Shown here: piece by piece, positions 4,693-6,855 of the stretch
Layout of the letters: each line of letters opens with the position of its first letter
How positions within the stretch are numbered: the first letter of the stretch is position 1
Translations under genes and position numbers: made by a program
Assembly: GCA_030840545.1 (NCBI GenBank)
Contig: JAVEEH010000149.1
Coordinates: 1 to 6,855 of the forward strand
Length of the DNA: 6,855 bases
Direction: 5' to 3'
DNA from: Frankiaceae bacterium
GTDB lineage: Bacteria; Actinomycetota; Actinomycetes; JAFAQI01
Notes under the pieces: generated by a model
The model's input: only the letters and a program-made list of their open reading frames with translations
Databases searched by the model: none
What the model was told of the DNA's origin: nothing

Positions 4693-6297
4693 TCAGGTCG
4701 TGACGACCCGACGACGCCGAGCCACCACGGCCATCGTCATGGCGACGAGTGCCGCCAGGACCGCCGCAGACGCGATCCACACGCGGTAGCCGGTGATGCC
4801 AGTGCTCGAGCCGCGGTTGCTGCTGGTCGCAGCGCCGGCAGCGGATGAGCTGCTGCTGGTGCTGCTGTGGTGCTGAGAGACCGCGGTCGTGTGCGGAAGC
4901 GCGACGTAGGGGAAGGTCGCGCCGAACCGCTTGTCGTTGTGGTTGACTCCATCGCCCTTGGCCAGAGCTGGGACGATGTGGCCGCTCTGCGCAGCGCCTT
5001 CAAGGGCCTGCAGGGCGATGTCGATCACGTCGTCACCGAGCCGGCGACCGTTGGGGAATCCCTGCAGGTCACCGCCGATGACACCGAGCCGGTTGGGCTT
5101 GGCAGTCGGCTGGACCGACATGTTGAGTCGCAGCTCTTCGGCGGGGACGAAGGTGCTCGCCTTGACGCCCTTGTTGAGCAGCTGCGAGTTGAGGTCGGCG
5201 TTGATCGGTCCGCACGCCTTGCAGATGCCGGTCAGGAAGATCTCGACCAGATCGTTGCGGGGTGTGGCGGGAGCCGGGATGCCATAGATCGCCTGGATGA
5301 GCTTCGGGACGATCGGGTCCTTCACCTTCGCCACGACCGGCGCGATGGTGTGGTCGACGTTCGGCGAGATGCCGTTGAACGCGTCCTTGTACTTCAGCGG
5401 TACGACGGCCTCGTTGACCAGGGGGTTGCCGAGTCGGGAGACCTGGACCCACTTGCCGGATGCCGCGCCACCACTGGCCGAGATCGTGGCTCGTCGGTCG
5501 GTCGTGCTCCACACGCCGATCACCGGGTTGTTGCCCGGCTTGTGGTTCAGCGCGAGCGCGCTCTTGGGGACCTGCAGCGCGATCGTGTTGACGTTGAAGC
5601 CGTTCAGCGTGTCCTGGCCGGTCTCGGACAGGTTGGCGCCATAGAGCAGGTCGAACACACGCAGGTCGAGGAAGAACGGGTCGTCTGCCTGACCGACGTA
5701 GGTCTGGCCACCCTTGTGCGGCAGCTGACCGGACGCAATCGCCTCTTTGCGAAGGCGGTTGTAGTTGGGCATCGAGGCCACGCCGACGTCGGAGGGAGCG
5801 ACGAGCCTCTTCCGCAGCAGCGTTGTGGTCCTGCCGTTGCGGGTCTGGGTCAGGTTGTAGGTCTGGAAGAAGTTGAGGTTCGCGCTGTTGAGGTGCTTGA
5901 CGACCCCGGTGTTGTAGAGGAACTGACCGGAGGCGTCGCGCACGTGGTTGTGGAACTTCCATGTGTAGGTGACATCGGCCTTGCCATCGCCGTTGTTGTC
6001 GACCTTGATGTTGTAGCGGGCGTCCTCGGCGAACGGGTAGAAGTTGGGGCCGCCGTTCGGCTCCTCGAACGGGATCCAGTTCGCGAGCAGGGTCACCGTG
6101 TTGGGCTTGTCGGGGCTGACGAACGCGTAGGTGTCGGTGTTGTCAGCACGGGGGTCGCCCGCGATGAGCGGCGCTTCCCGGTGGCTCGAGGCGAGCGACA
6201 CCGACGGTGTGAGGACCGCCCCCGCCGTCACGAGCATGGCTCCGGCCCCGATGGCGGCAAGCAGCCGCCTCGACCCGGAGCGTGCGGATGTGGACAC
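4693..6297 (-). CDS. DUF4331-family secreted, C-terminally membrane-anchored protein
   Basis: This 534-aa protein belongs to the DUF4331 family, whose biochemical role is not known to me. The family hallmark follows the signal peptide directly: SHREAPLIAGDP then DNTDTYAFVSPD (about 37-63). Further features are NWIPFEEPNGGPNF, a calcium-loop-like DNNGDGKAD at 100-108, a CxxC pair (Cys359, Cys362), and GFPNGRRLGDDVIDIALQ, all typical of the family. A Sec signal peptide spans about 1-36. The C-terminus has a Ser-rich stalk (about 477-499), one transmembrane helix (about 506-526) and an Arg4 tail, with no LPxTG sortase motif, so the protein should be anchored by the helix with the domain outside. 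The GTG start is fixed by AAGGA 6 nt upstream; the frame continues upstream without a plausible start. It is the first gene of the cassette with the TPR and NicO genes. Family assignment is strong; function is inferred only from context. Confidence 0.93.
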   Translation of the reverse strand: MSTSARSGSRRLLAAIGAGAMLVTAGAVLTPSVSLASSHREAPLIAGDPRADNTDTYAFVSPDKPNTVTLLANWIPFEEPNGGPNFYPFAEDARYNIKVDNNGDGKADVTYTWKFHNHVRDASGQFLYNTGVVKHLNSANLNFFQTYNLTQTRNGRTTTLLRKRLVAPSDVGVASMPNYNRLRKEAIASGQLPHKGGQTYVGQADDPFFLDLRVFDLLYGANLSETGQDTLNGFNVNTIALQVPKSALALNHKPGNNPVIGVWSTTDRRATISASGGAASGKWVQVSRLGNPLVNEAVVPLKYKDAFNGISPNVDHTIAPVVAKVKDPIVPKLIQAIYGIPAPATPRNDLVEIFLTGICKACGPINADLNSQLLNKGVKASTFVPAEELRLNMSVQPTAKPNRLGVIGGDLQGFPNGRRLGDDVIDIALQALEGAAQSGHIVPALAKGDGVNHNDKRFGATFPYVALPHTTAVSQHHSSTSSSSSAAGAATSSNRGSSTGITGYRVWIASAAVLAALVAMTMAVVARRRRVVTT

Positions 6298-6439
6298 GTG
6301 AGTTCCTTCCGTTGCGAGCAGTGGGCTTGACCTTGCCGGCGGTCTACTGGGCGTTCGGAGGACGCGGTGCTGCCGGATCGGTTCAGGCACGGAAATGGTC
6401 AGAACGAACCAGGTGACGCTGCGGCAGTAAGGTCCACGG
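6298..6439. other. Divergent intergenic region between the DUF4331 cassette and the quinone oxidoreductase gene
   Basis: This 142-bp non-coding stretch must carry the promoter of the three-gene cassette (leftwards) and probably that of the oxidoreductase (rightwards). No convincing leftward -35/-10 pair was found. Rightwards, TAAGGT at 6428-6433 fits a TAnnnT -10 element, with a start point expected near base 6440. A loose inverted repeat, GGTTC at 6380-6384 and GAACC at 6406-6410, is too short to call an operator. Confidence 0.55.
6304..6308 (-). promoter_or_regulatory. Strong ribosome binding site fixing the GTG start of the DUF4331 gene
   Basis: The minus strand reads GGAAGGAAC, with AAGGA 6 nt before the GTG at 6295-6297. 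It is the best Shine-Dalgarno in the window. It shows that translation starts at this GTG and not at upstream in-frame codons, and it places the signal peptide at the N-terminus. It is stronger than the sites before the TPR and transporter genes, suggesting higher expression of the first gene. Confidence 0.75.
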
Positions 6440-6855
6440 ATGCGCGCGATCCAGATCAGCGAGTTCGGTGGACCCGAGGTGCTCGAGCTCGTCGAGGTGC
6501 CGGACCCGAGCCCCACCGACGGCTTCGATCTGGTCGAGGTCACCGCCGCCGGGGTCAACTTCGCCGACACCCACCAGACCGACGACTCCTACCTGTCCAG
6601 CACCAAGCTGCCCGTCATCCCCGGCAGTGAGGTCGTCGGCCGGACCCCGGACGGCCGGCGGGTCGCCGCGCTCGTCGGAGCCGGCGGTTACGCCGAAAAG
6701 GCGCTGGCCCCTCGCGGCGTCAGCTTCGACGTCCCCGCCGGCGTCAGCGACGCGCAGGCGCTCGCGCTGCTGGTGCAGGGTTTGACCGCGTGGCACCTGC
6801 TGCGCACCTGCGCGCGGATGAAGCCGGGAGAGACGGTCGTCGTCCACGCGGCGGC
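6440..6855 (+). CDS. Zinc-independent quinone oxidoreductase, MDR superfamily (3' part outside the window)
   Basis: The first 138 residues belong to an NADPH-dependent quinone oxidoreductase-like protein of the medium-chain dehydrogenase/reductase superfamily. It is expected to be cytoplasmic and to reduce quinones or related electrophilic carbonyls. Visible features are MRAIQISEFGGPEVLEL at the N-terminus, the GroES-like domain with AAGVNFADTH (36-45), LPVIPGSEVVG (57-67), GGYAEKAL, and the family segment LLVQGLTAWHLL (110-121). KPGETVVVHAA (128-138) leads into the nucleotide-binding fold, whose glycine motif falls beyond the edge. The catalytic-zinc Cys/His found in alcohol dehydrogenases is replaced by VNF, so it is of the zinc-free type. 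The start ATG has AAGG 7 nt upstream. No stop codon is reached, so the frame runs off the window. It is divergent from the DUF4331 gene, with no evident functional link. The precise substrate cannot be told. Confidence 0.9.
   Translation, partial: MRAIQISEFGGPEVLELVEVPDPSPTDGFDLVEVTAAGVNFADTHQTDDSYLSSTKLPVIPGSEVVGRTPDGRRVAALVGAGGYAEKALAPRGVSFDVPAGVSDAQALALLVQGLTAWHLLRTCARMKPGETVVVHAA

Noticed and set aside
4867..6330. 487-codon open frame on the plus strand opposite the DUF4331 gene
   Set aside because: It is the mirror of a high-GC gene whose third-position bias keeps the opposite frame open. The translation shows no family motifs, and the DUF4331 frame is clearly real.
6380..6410. GGTTC/GAACC inverted repeat upstream of the quinone oxidoreductase as a regulator site
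   Set aside because: Arms of only 5 bp with a 21-nt gap are not above chance.

Overview
The window comes from a high-GC actinobacterium. The base composition is strongly GC-rich with G/C at third codon positions, and GTG starts are used. A fabG-fabI pair is arranged like mycobacterial mabA-inhA. The genus cannot be fixed from the sequence. Seven genes fill almost the whole window, and no gene-free stretch exceeds about 175 bp. I see no tRNA, rRNA, CRISPR array, insertion sequence or phage gene.

Left part (1-1211, minus strand): a type II fatty-acid synthesis pair. fabG (beta-ketoacyl-ACP reductase, MabA-like) is followed after about 40 nt by fabI (enoyl-ACP reductase, InhA-like). fabI is cut by the window edge just after the codon for its catalytic tyrosine. 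Together they carry out the two reductive steps of chain elongation. The FabI has Ala where M. tuberculosis InhA has Ser94.

Divergent from fabG, and separated by 174 bp, is a small plus-strand gene (1386-1790) for a stand-alone STAS-domain protein. It lacks the usual phosphorylatable serine. It converges on the next block across only 27 bp.

Centre and right (1818-6297, minus strand): a three-gene cassette in transcription order. (1) A secreted, C-terminally membrane-anchored DUF4331 protein. (2) A membrane-anchored or secreted TPR-repeat protein. (3) A NicO/RcnA-type nickel/cobalt transporter with a signal peptide, an N-terminal extracytoplasmic domain containing a canonical EF-hand loop, and a His-rich loop. 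Genes 2 and 3 overlap by ATGA. Genes 1 and 2 are separated by 86 nt that contain a perfect 14-bp inverted repeat. The shared strand, tight spacing and common envelope location suggest a cell-surface system linked to divalent metal. The function of DUF4331 is unknown, so this is the most interesting part of the window.

Right edge (6440-6855, plus strand): the 5' part of a zinc-independent quinone oxidoreductase (MDR superfamily), divergent from the DUF4331 gene across 142 bp.
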